This document shows, in pieces, positions 1-5,794 of a stretch of DNA of 6,877 nt. This DNA comes from Pseudomonadota bacterium. GTDB lineage: Bacteria > Pseudomonadota > Alphaproteobacteria > Caulobacterales > Caulobacteraceae. The DNA lies in contig JAEYQX010000244.1 of NCBI GenBank assembly GCA_023409795.1, forward strand, positions 1-6,877, given 5' to 3'. Each line of letters begins with the position of its first letter. The first letter of the stretch is position 1. Below the pieces are notes generated by a model. That model saw only the letters and a program-made list of their open reading frames with translations. It was not told where the DNA came from and did not search any database. Both the position numbers and the translations under genes were made by a program.

Positions 1-240
1 GTGCACGGCCGCACCCAGCAGCAGCGGAGCCAGGACACCCAGCCCCTTGCCGCTGAGCGTCAGGGCGATCGCCCCCGCGATCCGCCACGGCAGTTGAGGT
101 GCGCCTGAGCGCCCCACGACCCGTGCCAGGTCCCGCAGCGCCTGCAAGGTCGGCGGTGCCTCCTGCACAGCCGCCGCCTGTCCACTGTCCATGGCCTTGG
201 TCGCGACGTCCCCGCGCCGTCCTCCCCGCTCACCACGCAT
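1..240 (-). CDS. ABC exporter, Atm1/HMT1-like, N-terminal fragment (runs off left edge)
   Basis: Only the first 80 codons are in the window; the protein continues beyond position 1. An ATG at 240-238 opens a polar, Gly/Arg-rich leader. A segment LQALRDLARVVGRSG follows (about residues 32-46), and then a first membrane helix from about residue 54 (PWRIAGAIALTLSGKG onward) ending in LLLGAAVH. This layout matches the start of the permease domain in half-size ABCB-type exporters of the bacterial Atm1/HMT1 group, which move glutathione-linked or heavy-metal compounds across the inner membrane. The ATPase domain is not visible, so the subfamily is an inference. The start is uncertain: a second in-frame ATG at 192-190 (Met17) has AAGG close upstream, while the 240 start has AAAGG about 12 bases upstream. 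The gene follows the aldolase by 47 bases on the same strand. Another ABCB-type exporter is the main alternative. Confidence 0.65.
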   Translation of the reverse strand, partial: MRGERGGRRGDVATKAMDSGQAAAVQEAPPTLQALRDLARVVGRSGAPQLPWRIAGAIALTLSGKGLGVLAPLLLGAAVH

Positions 241-287
241 GGTTCATCGCCTTTGCATCAGGGTTGGGACGGCACGGAGTTTTCATG

Positions 288-1304
288 TCAGTTCAGCCTT
301 GCCAGCAGGTTCAGCAGTTCATCGACGGCCTCCTCCCGGGTGGCCCAGGAACAGACCAGACGGACCGAGCCGTCATCGAAACGATAGCAGGCCCATCCGA
401 GCTGGTTCAGCCGCTCATGGGCCGCTTCGGGCATCCGGACGAATACCGCATTGGCCTCGACCGGATGGGCCAGGACGAACGGGGTCGATGCCTCGATGCC
501 CTCGGCCAGCTTCTGTGCCATCCGGTTGGCGTGGACGGCCCCCTCCAGCCACTGTCCGCTTTCGATCAGGCCAGCGAGGGGCCCCGCCAGCAGCCGGGCC
601 TTGGAGGCGGTCTGTCCGGCCTGCTTCAGCCTCTGGTCCAGACGCCGCGTCAGTCCCTTGTTCAGGACCACCAGGGCCTCGGCACAGTTGGCCCCGGCCT
701 TGGCACCGCCAAACACCAGGATGTCCACGCCCAGCCGCGCGACGGCCTTCAGGTCAAAGCCGGCGGCGCAGGCATTGGCCAGGCGCGCCCCGTCCATATG
801 GACGCCCAGGCCTGCGGTCCGCACAGGCGTGATCAGCGACGACAGCTCATCCTCGCTATAGACCGCGCCATATTCCGTAGCCTGGGTCACGCTGAGCGCA
901 GCGGCGGGCTGGCGATGCCCGACCTCAACCTCATCCAGGGCGGCATTCAGCGCCAGGGCGTCGATCTTGCCCGAATATCCCGGCAGGCCGATCAGCCCCA
1001 CGCCCTGGCCAAAGAAGCCCGGTGCCCCGGTCTCGTCGGTACAGACGTGGGCGGCCTGGTGCGTCAGCACGGCCTCGAACGGCCGGGCCAGCATCGACAG
1101 GGCGATGGCGTTGGCCGCCGTGCCGCTGAAGACAAAACGCACCTCGGCGTCGGCATCCAGCCTTTCCCGGATCAGGTTGGCGGCGTGCTGGCAGGTGTCG
1201 TCGGTGCCATAGGCGCGGGCAAATCCCGCATTGGCGACCACCAGGCCCTCGACAGCCGCAGGGGCCATGCCCGCCGTGTTGTCCGAGGCAAAATCGTAAC
1301 GCAA
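288..1304 (-). CDS. ltaE: Low-specificity L-threonine aldolase (PLP enzyme)
   Basis: A 338-residue cytoplasmic fold-type I PLP enzyme, predicted to cleave L-threonine/L-allo-threonine to glycine and acetaldehyde. It begins RYDFASDNTAG, the typical family N-terminus. Visible sites are the cofactor-phosphate loop SGTAANAIAL (60-69), His86 in QAAHVCTDETGAP (expected to stack on the PLP ring), HMDGAR (169-174, with Asp171 for the pyridine nitrogen), and Lys202 in FGGAKAG as the Schiff-base lysine. Arg316 in VRLVCSW is a likely substrate-carboxylate ligand. By recall it resembles the Pseudomonas-type enzyme (FGGTK, MCSW) more than E. coli LtaE. The start is a TTG at 1304-1302. It is well fixed because the mscS stop codon lies in the same frame only five codons upstream; GAGAAAGA in that gap may be the ribosome site. 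The gene sits 15 bases after mscS, so it is probably cotranscribed. A related beta-eliminating lyase specificity cannot be excluded. Confidence 0.9.
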   Translation of the reverse strand: MRYDFASDNTAGMAPAAVEGLVVANAGFARAYGTDDTCQHAANLIRERLDADAEVRFVFSGTAANAIALSMLARPFEAVLTHQAAHVCTDETGAPGFFGQGVGLIGLPGYSGKIDALALNAALDEVEVGHRQPAAALSVTQATEYGAVYSEDELSSLITPVRTAGLGVHMDGARLANACAAGFDLKAVARLGVDILVFGGAKAGANCAEALVVLNKGLTRRLDQRLKQAGQTASKARLLAGPLAGLIESGQWLEGAVHANRMAQKLAEGIEASTPFVLAHPVEANAVFVRMPEAAHERLNQLGWACYRFDDGSVRLVCSWATREEAVDELLNLLARLN

Positions 1305-1319
1305 GGCTCGGTCTTTCTC

Positions 1320-2231
1320 TTAAACGCTCAGGGTGCCGTCGTCGGCAATCCGGACTTCCCGGGCGCCAACCGATACCTGGTGCGGGAAGGGTATCTCGAT
1401 TCCGGCCTCGTCCAGGGCTTCCTTGCCAGCCTGCAGCACATCGGCCTGGGTCTGCCACCAGGCATCGACCGGGACCCAGGCATGGAGGGTGATCTCAACG
1501 GCGCTGTCCAGCAGGCCCGTGACCCCCGTCCAGACGGCCGGTTCGGCAAGCACCATCGGATGGCGGCGGGCCACCGAGGCCAGCAGCTCGCTGGCATCCT
1601 TCAGGCTTTCGCCATAGCCGACCGTGAACTTCAGCTCGATCCGGCGCGTGGTCTGGCCCGTGATATTGACCACCACATCGCTCAGGACCTTGCCATTGGG
1701 AATGACGATCTTGTGGTTGTTGGCGTTGATCAGCTCGGTCGTGAACAGGTCCAGCTTGCGCACCGTGCCCGAGACGCCGCTGACGTCGATGACATCGCCG
1801 ACGCGATAGGGCCGAAGGATCAGCAGCATTACCCCGGCCGCCACATTGGACAGCGTCCCCTGCAGGGCCAGGCCAACCGCCAGCGAGGCTGCACCCAGCA
1901 CGGCAATGATCGAGGTCGTCTGGACGCCCAGCCTTTGCAGCACGGCAATCAGGCCGATGATGATGACCACCACCCGCGCGACCTGGGAGGCAAAGGCAAT
2001 GACCGTCTGGTCATGGCCAAAGGAGCGGGTTCGTCCCAGGATTCGCCGTGCGGCCCCGGATGCCCAGCGCGCCACGAACAGGGTCACGGCAAAGATAAAG
2101 GCCGCGATCAGCAGGTTGACGGCAAAATCGCCAGCCAGCTGAACCAGCTTGGCGATGATGGCCGCATCGGCGGTCAGGCGCTGCTCGCCGGTCAGGGCCA
2201 CCTGGGTCAGGGTTTCGGTCAGTGAAGTCAT
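1320..2231 (-). CDS. mscS: Small-conductance mechanosensitive channel, MscS family
   Basis: A 303-residue inner-membrane channel of about the same size as E. coli MscS (286 residues). It should open under membrane tension and release solutes during hypo-osmotic shock. Predicted helices are TM1 at about 35-56, TM2 at about 80-104, and the pore-lining TM3 at about 107-139. TM3 has the small-residue packing pattern LGAASLAVGLALQGTLSNV, followed by the family junction LRPYRVGDVI (139-148). The beta domain contains the conserved IPNG (177-180), and the alpha/beta cytoplasmic cage follows with WVPVDAWW (252-259) and IPFPHQ (280-285). The start is the ATG at 2231-2229. No good Shine-Dalgarno sequence is visible upstream. 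The gene lies 66 bases after the kinase and 15 before the aldolase. The sequence is intact and unambiguous at family level; the conductance class is inferred. Confidence 0.93.
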   Translation of the reverse strand: MTSLTETLTQVALTGEQRLTADAAIIAKLVQLAGDFAVNLLIAAFIFAVTLFVARWASGAARRILGRTRSFGHDQTVIAFASQVARVVVIIIGLIAVLQRLGVQTTSIIAVLGAASLAVGLALQGTLSNVAAGVMLLILRPYRVGDVIDVSGVSGTVRKLDLFTTELINANNHKIVIPNGKVLSDVVVNITGQTTRRIELKFTVGYGESLKDASELLASVARRHPMVLAEPAVWTGVTGLLDSAVEITLHAWVPVDAWWQTQADVLQAGKEALDEAGIEIPFPHQVSVGAREVRIADDGTLSV

Positions 2232-2297
2232 AGGTCGGGTCTAACGCCTGAGCCGCCGAATGGAAGCGCCCATGCCGACCAAAACCTCATGATGCCG

Positions 2298-4112
2298 TCA
2301 GGCGGCCGCGGATTCCTTCTTGCCGCTGTGGCTCAGCCCGGCCAGCGCCGCGCGGCCTCCGGGCACCTCGGCCAGCAGCGCAGCCAGCTGGCGGAAGTCG
2401 ATGGGCTTGTCGATATAGGCATCGGCACCGGCCGACAGTCCGGCCTCGTGGTCCTCCGACCGGGCCGAAGCCGACAGGACGACGATGGGGGTGTCGGCGT
2501 TGGGCGTGCGGCCCTCACGGATCCTGCGCGTGGCGGTCAGGCCATCCATCACGGGCATGTTCACGTCCATGATGATCAGGTCGAACCTCTGGCTGGCCAC
2601 CAGCCCCAGGGCTTCCTCGCCGTGTTCGGCGGTGGACGTCCGATGGCCGACCTCGCTCATCCAGGCTTCCAGGATCATGCGATTGACCGGGTGATCCTCG
2701 ACCACCAGGACGTTCAGTTGGCCACCGGCCAGGTGGTCCGGGTCAAAGTCGGGCGCGGCCTTGGCCGTTTCCCATTCGACCACCTCGCCATCCAGCGTCA
2801 GGGTAAAGGTCGAGCCATGGCCCTGCCGGGACGAGACGGTGATGTCGCCGCCCATGATATGGGCCATGCGACGCGCTATCGTCAGGCCCAACCCCGTCCC
2901 GCCGAACCGGCGCGTCGATGAGTTGTCGACCTGGGTAAAGGGCTGGAACAGGCGGGTCAGGTCTTCTTCCGAAATGCCCGACCCGCTGTCGGAGACCGAG
3001 AAATCAAAGCGGACGCGGCGGTCAGACAGGCGCGTGCCGCGCACGACGTAGCGGATGGTTCCCTTGTCCGTGAACTTGACCGCATTTGACAGCAGGTTCT
3101 GCACCACCTGGCATACCCGCAGCGGATCGCCGCGCACCACGGCGGGCACATCGCCCTGGAATTCATAGGCGAACTTCAGGCCCTTGGCCTCAGCCTGGGC
3201 CACGAAGGGGCCGATGACGCGGCGGTTCAGCTCCTCGACATCGACGTCGACGACCTCGAAATTCATCTTGCCCGCCTCGATCTTGGTCATGTCGAGGATG
3301 TCGTTGAGCAGGTTCAGCAGGTTGTCGCCCGAGTTGCGGATGATCGACAGGTATTCGCGCTGCGTCGGCTCCAGCCGCGAGGCACTGAGCAACTGCGCCG
3401 CGCCAAGCACGCCGTTCATCGGCGTGCGCAGCTCGTGCGAGATCACGCCCAGGAAGGCCGACTTGGCCTCACTGGCGGCATTGGCCTTGTCACGCGCCGC
3501 TTCCAGTTCCTCGATCAGGTGGGCCTGGTGCAGCTGGAAGGCGCGAATACGCTCTTCGCGGATAAAGCTCATCACCACCATGACGAACAGGCTGCCCACG
3601 GTGAACGGGAACAGGGTGATGAAGGGCCAGAACAGCGGCCCACCGATCAGGCTGATCACAATGATGACCGCCGCCGCGCCATAGGGCGACGAGACGATGA
3701 TGGCCTGGCGCGGCGAGCTGCGCAGCTGGGCAAAGACCAGGACATAGCCTGACATCAAAAGGGCAATCGCCAGCTCGCGACCGAAGGCAGCGCCCGAATA
3801 CCAGCTGATCAGGGGTGCCAGCGCCCAGACGCCCGTGGAAACCGTGGCAACCGGGGTGAAGACATTGCCCCAGCTCTCGTTCAGGCTCTGGCTGACGCGG
3901 CGCTCGACCAGGCCCCGCAGCGCGCCTGCGCCCAGGGTGGCGACGAACCAGATCAATCCCATCACCGGACCGACCGTCACAACCAGGCCTAGAGCCCAGC
4001 TGGCGATGATCAGATAACGCATATAGTGCGTCTGCAGGATAGCCGTGAGGGCCTGGGCCGCCTCGCCGGGCACCTGTCCATCAAGCCCCTTGAGGCCGTC
4101 CTCCCCTACCAT
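2298..4112 (-). CDS. Hybrid sensor histidine kinase with multi-helix membrane sensor and C-terminal receiver
   Basis: A 604-residue hybrid kinase. Residues 32-182 hold about six hydrophobic segments with very short loops (roughly 32-45, 47-64, 84-103, 113-130, 144-157, 160-182). The sensor is therefore in the membrane and has no periplasmic domain. A charged coiled-coil linker (about 185-217) leads to HisKA with ISHELRTPMNGV, His226 being the phospho-acceptor. The HATPase domain has the N box NLLSNAVKFT (339-348, Asn343), DSGSGI (375-380), the F box LFQPFTQ (388-394) and GGTGLGL (404-410). The receiver (about 467-582) has Glu472/Asp473, the phospho-acceptor Asp516 in IIMDVNMP, Ser547 and Lys569 in DKP. 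There is no Hpt or DNA-binding domain, so phosphate must pass to a separate Hpt protein or the receiver acts on the kinase itself. The start ATG at 4112-4110 has a good ribosome site (AGGGGAG, 8 bases upstream). No response regulator is adjacent, so the ligand and target are unknown. Confidence 0.95.
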   Translation of the reverse strand: MVGEDGLKGLDGQVPGEAAQALTAILQTHYMRYLIIASWALGLVVTVGPVMGLIWFVATLGAGALRGLVERRVSQSLNESWGNVFTPVATVSTGVWALAPLISWYSGAAFGRELAIALLMSGYVLVFAQLRSSPRQAIIVSSPYGAAAVIIVISLIGGPLFWPFITLFPFTVGSLFVMVVMSFIREERIRAFQLHQAHLIEELEAARDKANAASEAKSAFLGVISHELRTPMNGVLGAAQLLSASRLEPTQREYLSIIRNSGDNLLNLLNDILDMTKIEAGKMNFEVVDVDVEELNRRVIGPFVAQAEAKGLKFAYEFQGDVPAVVRGDPLRVCQVVQNLLSNAVKFTDKGTIRYVVRGTRLSDRRVRFDFSVSDSGSGISEEDLTRLFQPFTQVDNSSTRRFGGTGLGLTIARRMAHIMGGDITVSSRQGHGSTFTLTLDGEVVEWETAKAAPDFDPDHLAGGQLNVLVVEDHPVNRMILEAWMSEVGHRTSTAEHGEEALGLVASQRFDLIIMDVNMPVMDGLTATRRIREGRTPNADTPIVVLSASARSEDHEAGLSAGADAYIDKPIDFRQLAALLAEVPGGRAALAGLSHSGKKESAAA

Positions 4113-4158
4113 TCGCCAGCTCCCCTGCCATGCAAATCTGACAACAGGCTAAGACCCA

Positions 4159-4189
4159 TGTTCTAAGAGGAGATGAATCCGGTGTTCTA
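4159..4189. repeat. Pair of direct 7-mers (TGTTCTA) between bolA and the kinase gene
   Basis: TGTTCTA occurs at 4159-4165 and again at 4183-4189, a start-to-start spacing of 24 bases. Both copies lie in the 82-base gap between the bolA stop and the kinase start, upstream of the kinase on its strand. The spacing of roughly two helical turns would suit a regulator binding one DNA face, or the copies could be chance. The alphaproteobacterial LexA box needs GTTC repeats 7 bases apart; here the gap is 20, so this is not a LexA site. Confidence 0.3.
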
Positions 4190-4194
4190 CGTAT

Positions 4195-4497
4195 TCAGGT
4201 TGCATCCGCCTCGCCCGGCGTCAGCGCGATGATCGACAGGGCGTGGACCGAGCCGGCCAGTTCGTTCTTGAGCAGGCTGTTCACGGTGCGGTGGCGCTGG
4301 ACGCGGTTCTGGCCGGCGAACTGTTCCGAGACGATGCGCAACTGGAAGTGGGTCTCGCCACCGTCCTGGGCGTCGATGCCACCCTCGTGGTGATGCGAGG
4401 CGTGCTTCCAGCTGTCGTCCACCAGTTCCAGCGCCACCGGCGACAGGCCCGCCGTCAGTTTTTCGCGAATAAGTGCCGCAACGGGGCCGTCTGACAT
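4195..4497 (-). CDS. bolA: BolA family protein
   Basis: A 100-residue BolA/YrbA protein of normal family length. The order of motifs is standard: an N-terminal helix (AALIREKLTAGLSP, 7-20), the strand LELVDDSWKHAS, a His-rich loop (His32, His35-37), THFQLRIVSEQFAGQNRVQRHR (49-70, with the signature RHR), and the closing LAGSVHALSI with invariant His85. BolA proteins are cytoplasmic. They pair with monothiol glutaredoxins around a shared [2Fe-2S] cluster, with His ligands supplied by the BolA partner, and act in iron-sulfur trafficking; DNA binding is also reported for E. coli BolA. The start ATG at 4497-4495 has AAGGA 7 bases upstream. The open frame continues much further upstream, opposite the J-protein gene, but that extension is a shadow with no BolA similarity. 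The gene is divergent from the J-protein gene. Confidence 0.95.
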   Translation of the reverse strand: MSDGPVAALIREKLTAGLSPVALELVDDSWKHASHHHEGGIDAQDGGETHFQLRIVSEQFAGQNRVQRHRTVNSLLKNELAGSVHALSIIALTPGEADAT

Positions 4498-4507
4498 GGC
4501 TGGTTCC

Positions 4508-4535
4508 TTGAAGCTGTCCAAATCAGCATTACACT
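4508..4535 (+). promoter_or_regulatory. Candidate promoter for the J-domain protein gene (leaderless transcript)
   Basis: The 45-base gap between bolA and the J-protein holds a sigma70-like pair on the plus strand. It has TTGAAG (4508-4513; as TTGAAGC it also fits the Caulobacter TTGACGS box at 6 of 7 positions), a 16-base spacer and TACACT (4530-4535; 4 of 6 to TATAAT). The expected transcription start, about 7 bases further on, falls at or next to the ATG at 4543. No Shine-Dalgarno sequence precedes that ATG, which agrees with leaderless translation. No equally good promoter was seen for bolA on the other strand. This is a pattern match only. Confidence 0.4.
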
Positions 4536-4542
4536 TCGGGCC

Positions 4543-5214
4543 ATGTCTGCGTCTTTTCAATATAAACCCCGGTTCACCGACATTCGGGTCAAGCCGCCCA
4601 AGGCCGACGAGGAAGAGGCCCAGGCCGATGTCCTGCGCCTGAAACCGGGGGAAAAGCCGTGCGAATGGCCCGACTGCTCCAAGGCCGCCACGGCCAAGGC
4701 CCCCAAGTCGCGCCAGCAGATCAGCGAGTTCTACAACTTCTGCCAGGCCCACGCTGGCCAGTACAACAAGGGCTGGAACTTCTACGCGGGCATGAGCGAG
4801 GACGAGATTCGCACGGCCCAGGAAAACGAGGCCATGACCGGCGGGCGTCCCACCTGGGACATGAAGGCCAGCGCCAACTCGCGCGAGGCCGCCGCCTTTG
4901 CCGCCAAGATGGGCACTGGCAAGAACCAGGGCACCGGCTCGTGGCAGGACAGCTTTGGCCTGTTCGGGCGACGCACCCGCGACGCGGGCCCTGTGGCACC
5001 CGAGGAAATCCACCGCGTCGGCAAGATCGAGCGCCAGGCCCTGTCGGACCTGGACCTGGAGCCCGGCGCGGACAAGGCCGCCATCAAGGCCCGCTACCAC
5101 GAGCTGCTGAAACGCTTTCACCCCGATACCAATGGCGGCGACCGCGGGGCCGAGGCCAAGCTGCAGCGCGTCATCAAGGCCTGGAAGACCCTGAAGAAGG
5201 CCGGTCACGCCTGA
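4543..5214 (+). CDS. C-terminal J-domain (DnaJ-like) co-chaperone with possible CCCH metal site
   Basis: A 223-residue soluble protein. The C-terminal 55-60 residues are a J domain: helix I/II region ALSDLDLEPGADKAAIKARY (166-185), then HELLKRFHPDTNGG with the HPD tripeptide at 193-195, then helix III to about 219. The HPD motif should stimulate the ATPase of an Hsp70 partner (DnaK or HscA-like). The N-terminal 110 residues are not canonical DnaJ: there is no Gly/Phe region and no CXXCXGXG zinc repeats. They contain CEWPDC (Cys40, Cys45) and FCQAH (Cys67, His70), a plausible Cys3His metal site, and conserved-looking aromatics (FYNF, GWNFYAGMS). A charged linker (about 110-160) joins the two parts. 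The start ATG at 4543 has no visible ribosome site. The gene is divergent from bolA and lies upstream of ohr and cobS. By recall, this family accompanies bolA and cobS in many alphaproteobacteria; its client is unknown to me. Confidence 0.88.
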   Translation: MSASFQYKPRFTDIRVKPPKADEEEAQADVLRLKPGEKPCEWPDCSKAATAKAPKSRQQISEFYNFCQAHAGQYNKGWNFYAGMSEDEIRTAQENEAMTGGRPTWDMKASANSREAAAFAAKMGTGKNQGTGSWQDSFGLFGRRTRDAGPVAPEEIHRVGKIERQALSDLDLEPGADKAAIKARYHELLKRFHPDTNGGDRGAEAKLQRVIKAWKTLKKAGHA

Positions 5215-5224
5215 TCACGTCTTT

Positions 5225-5248
5225 GCGGGGCCAAGGCCGCCCCGCTTT
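5225..5248 (+). terminator. Candidate weak intrinsic terminator after the J-protein gene
   Basis: GCGGGGC (5225-5231) and GCCCCGC (5239-5245) form a perfect 7-bp GC stem with a 7-base loop. The stem starts 10 bases after the J-protein stop and is followed by only three Ts (5246-5248). The position suits a terminator, but the short T tract makes it weak or attenuating. If it works, ohr needs its own promoter in 5249-5292, where I see no convincing one. Confidence 0.4.
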
Positions 5249-5305
5249 CGCGCCCCCTGCCCGGTTCCCATATGCGGGTCTCCCCAACTCACGGAGGCTC
5301 CGCCG

Positions 5306-5734
5306 ATGGAAGTTCTGTACCGCGCCCACGCCACAGCATCAGGGGGAGGCCGCGAGGACGGCCGCTCCGCCACCGACGATGGCAAGATCGACGTCCGCCT
5401 GTCCACGCCGACCGAGATGGGCGGCAAGGGCGGCGATGGCACCAATCCCGAGCAGCTGTTCGCTACCGGCTATGCCGCCTGCTACCTGGGAGCCCTGCGG
5501 CTGGTGTCAGGCAAGGCCGGATCGCCCGTCGCGCCCGAGACCAGGGTCACGGCCACCATCGGCTTTGGCAAGAACACCCGCGGCGAAGGCTTCAACCTTG
5601 ATGTGGCGCTCAAGGTCACCGACCACGGCCTGGAGCAGTCGGTCATTGATGACCTGATCCAGAAGGCCCACGCCGTCTGTCCCTACTCCAATGCCACGCG
5701 CGGCAATGTGGATGTGGCGCTGTCGGCAGAATAA
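5306..5734 (+). CDS. ohr: Organic hydroperoxide resistance protein (Ohr, OsmC/Ohr family)
   Basis: A 142-residue cytoplasmic thiol peroxidase of typical Ohr length. It reduces organic and lipid hydroperoxides using a reactive Cys pair recharged through lipoylated proteins. The peroxidatic Cys59 is in GYAACYLGAL and the resolving Cys125 in AHAVCPYSNATRGN, both standard Ohr contexts. Arg20 (GREDGRS) and Glu49 (NPEQLFATGY) match the Arg and Glu that activate the catalytic Cys. The segment LSTPTEMGGKGG (32-43) and the C-terminal NVDVALS are also typical of Ohr rather than OsmC. The ATG at 5306 follows GGAGG (5293-5297) with an 8-base spacer. Ohr genes are usually controlled by the MarR-type repressor OhrR, but no ohrR is present here. 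The gene sits between the J-protein gene and cobS, which is not an obvious functional partnership. Confidence 0.95.
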   Translation: MEVLYRAHATASGGGREDGRSATDDGKIDVRLSTPTEMGGKGGDGTNPEQLFATGYAACYLGALRLVSGKAGSPVAPETRVTATIGFGKNTRGEGFNLDVALKVTDHGLEQSVIDDLIQKAHAVCPYSNATRGNVDVALSAE

Positions 5735-5746
5735 GCCTCAAAGTTT

Positions 5747-5778
5747 CCTCGCGCGTGTGTTGAGCCGCGCGCGCGAGG
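5747..5778. other. Long GC-rich hairpin between ohr and cobS
   Basis: CCTCGCGCG (5747-5755) pairs perfectly with CGCGCGAGG (5770-5778). In RNA the stem can extend four more pairs inward (TGTG 5756-5759 with GCGC positions 5766-5769, two of them G-U), leaving a 6-base loop (5760-5765). It begins 12 bases after the ohr stop and ends 6 bases before the cobS ribosome site. No T run follows on either strand, so it is not a classical intrinsic terminator. It could be a transcript-stabilising 3' end for ohr, a pause or Rho-linked site, or a translational control element for cobS. Confidence 0.55.
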
Positions 5779-5784
5779 GCTCTA

Positions 5785-5789
5785 GAGGG
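5785..5789 (+). promoter_or_regulatory. Ribosome binding site that fixes the cobS start
   Basis: GAGGG at 5785-5789 lies at proper distance (5 bases) from the ATG at 5795. A GTG in the same frame at 5789 would open the frame two codons earlier, but it overlaps this site and has no ribosome site of its own, so the ATG is preferred. Confidence 0.7.
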
Positions 5790-5794
5790 TGTGT

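Noticed and set aside
99..2225. 708-codon open frame on the plus strand opposite mscS and ltaE
   Set aside because: It lies fully antisense to two clearly recognised proteins, shows no recognisable domain, has low-complexity composition (Gly, Gln, Asp, His), and is explained by GC-rich codon use leaving the complementary frame open.
2233..2280. Inverted repeat GGTCGG...CCGACC in the gap between kinase and mscS
   Set aside because: Only 6-base arms with a 36-base loop, common by chance in GC-rich DNA, and no T run.
2289..2921. 210-codon plus-strand frame opposite the 3' part of the kinase gene
   Set aside because: Antisense to the HATPase and receiver domains, with no independent similarity or ribosome site.
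4160..4187. LexA (SOS) operator upstream of the kinase
   Set aside because: Two GTTC half-sites are present but 20 bases apart instead of the required 7.
4498..5208. Upstream extension of the bolA frame (337 codons in total)
   Set aside because: Only the last 100 residues match BolA; the rest is antisense to the J-domain gene, and the ATG at 4497 has a good ribosome site.
4659..5657. 332-codon plus-strand frame overlapping the J-protein and ohr genes
   Set aside because: An Arg/Pro/Gly-rich shadow in another frame of two real genes, with no domain signature.
5789..5794. GTG at 5789 as the cobS start
   Set aside because: It overlaps the only ribosome site and would add just two residues; the ATG at 5795 is better placed.
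5735..5794. Cobalamin riboswitch upstream of cobS
   Set aside because: The gap is only 60 bases, far shorter than a cobalamin riboswitch, and is filled by a simple hairpin; no B12-box-like sequence was seen.
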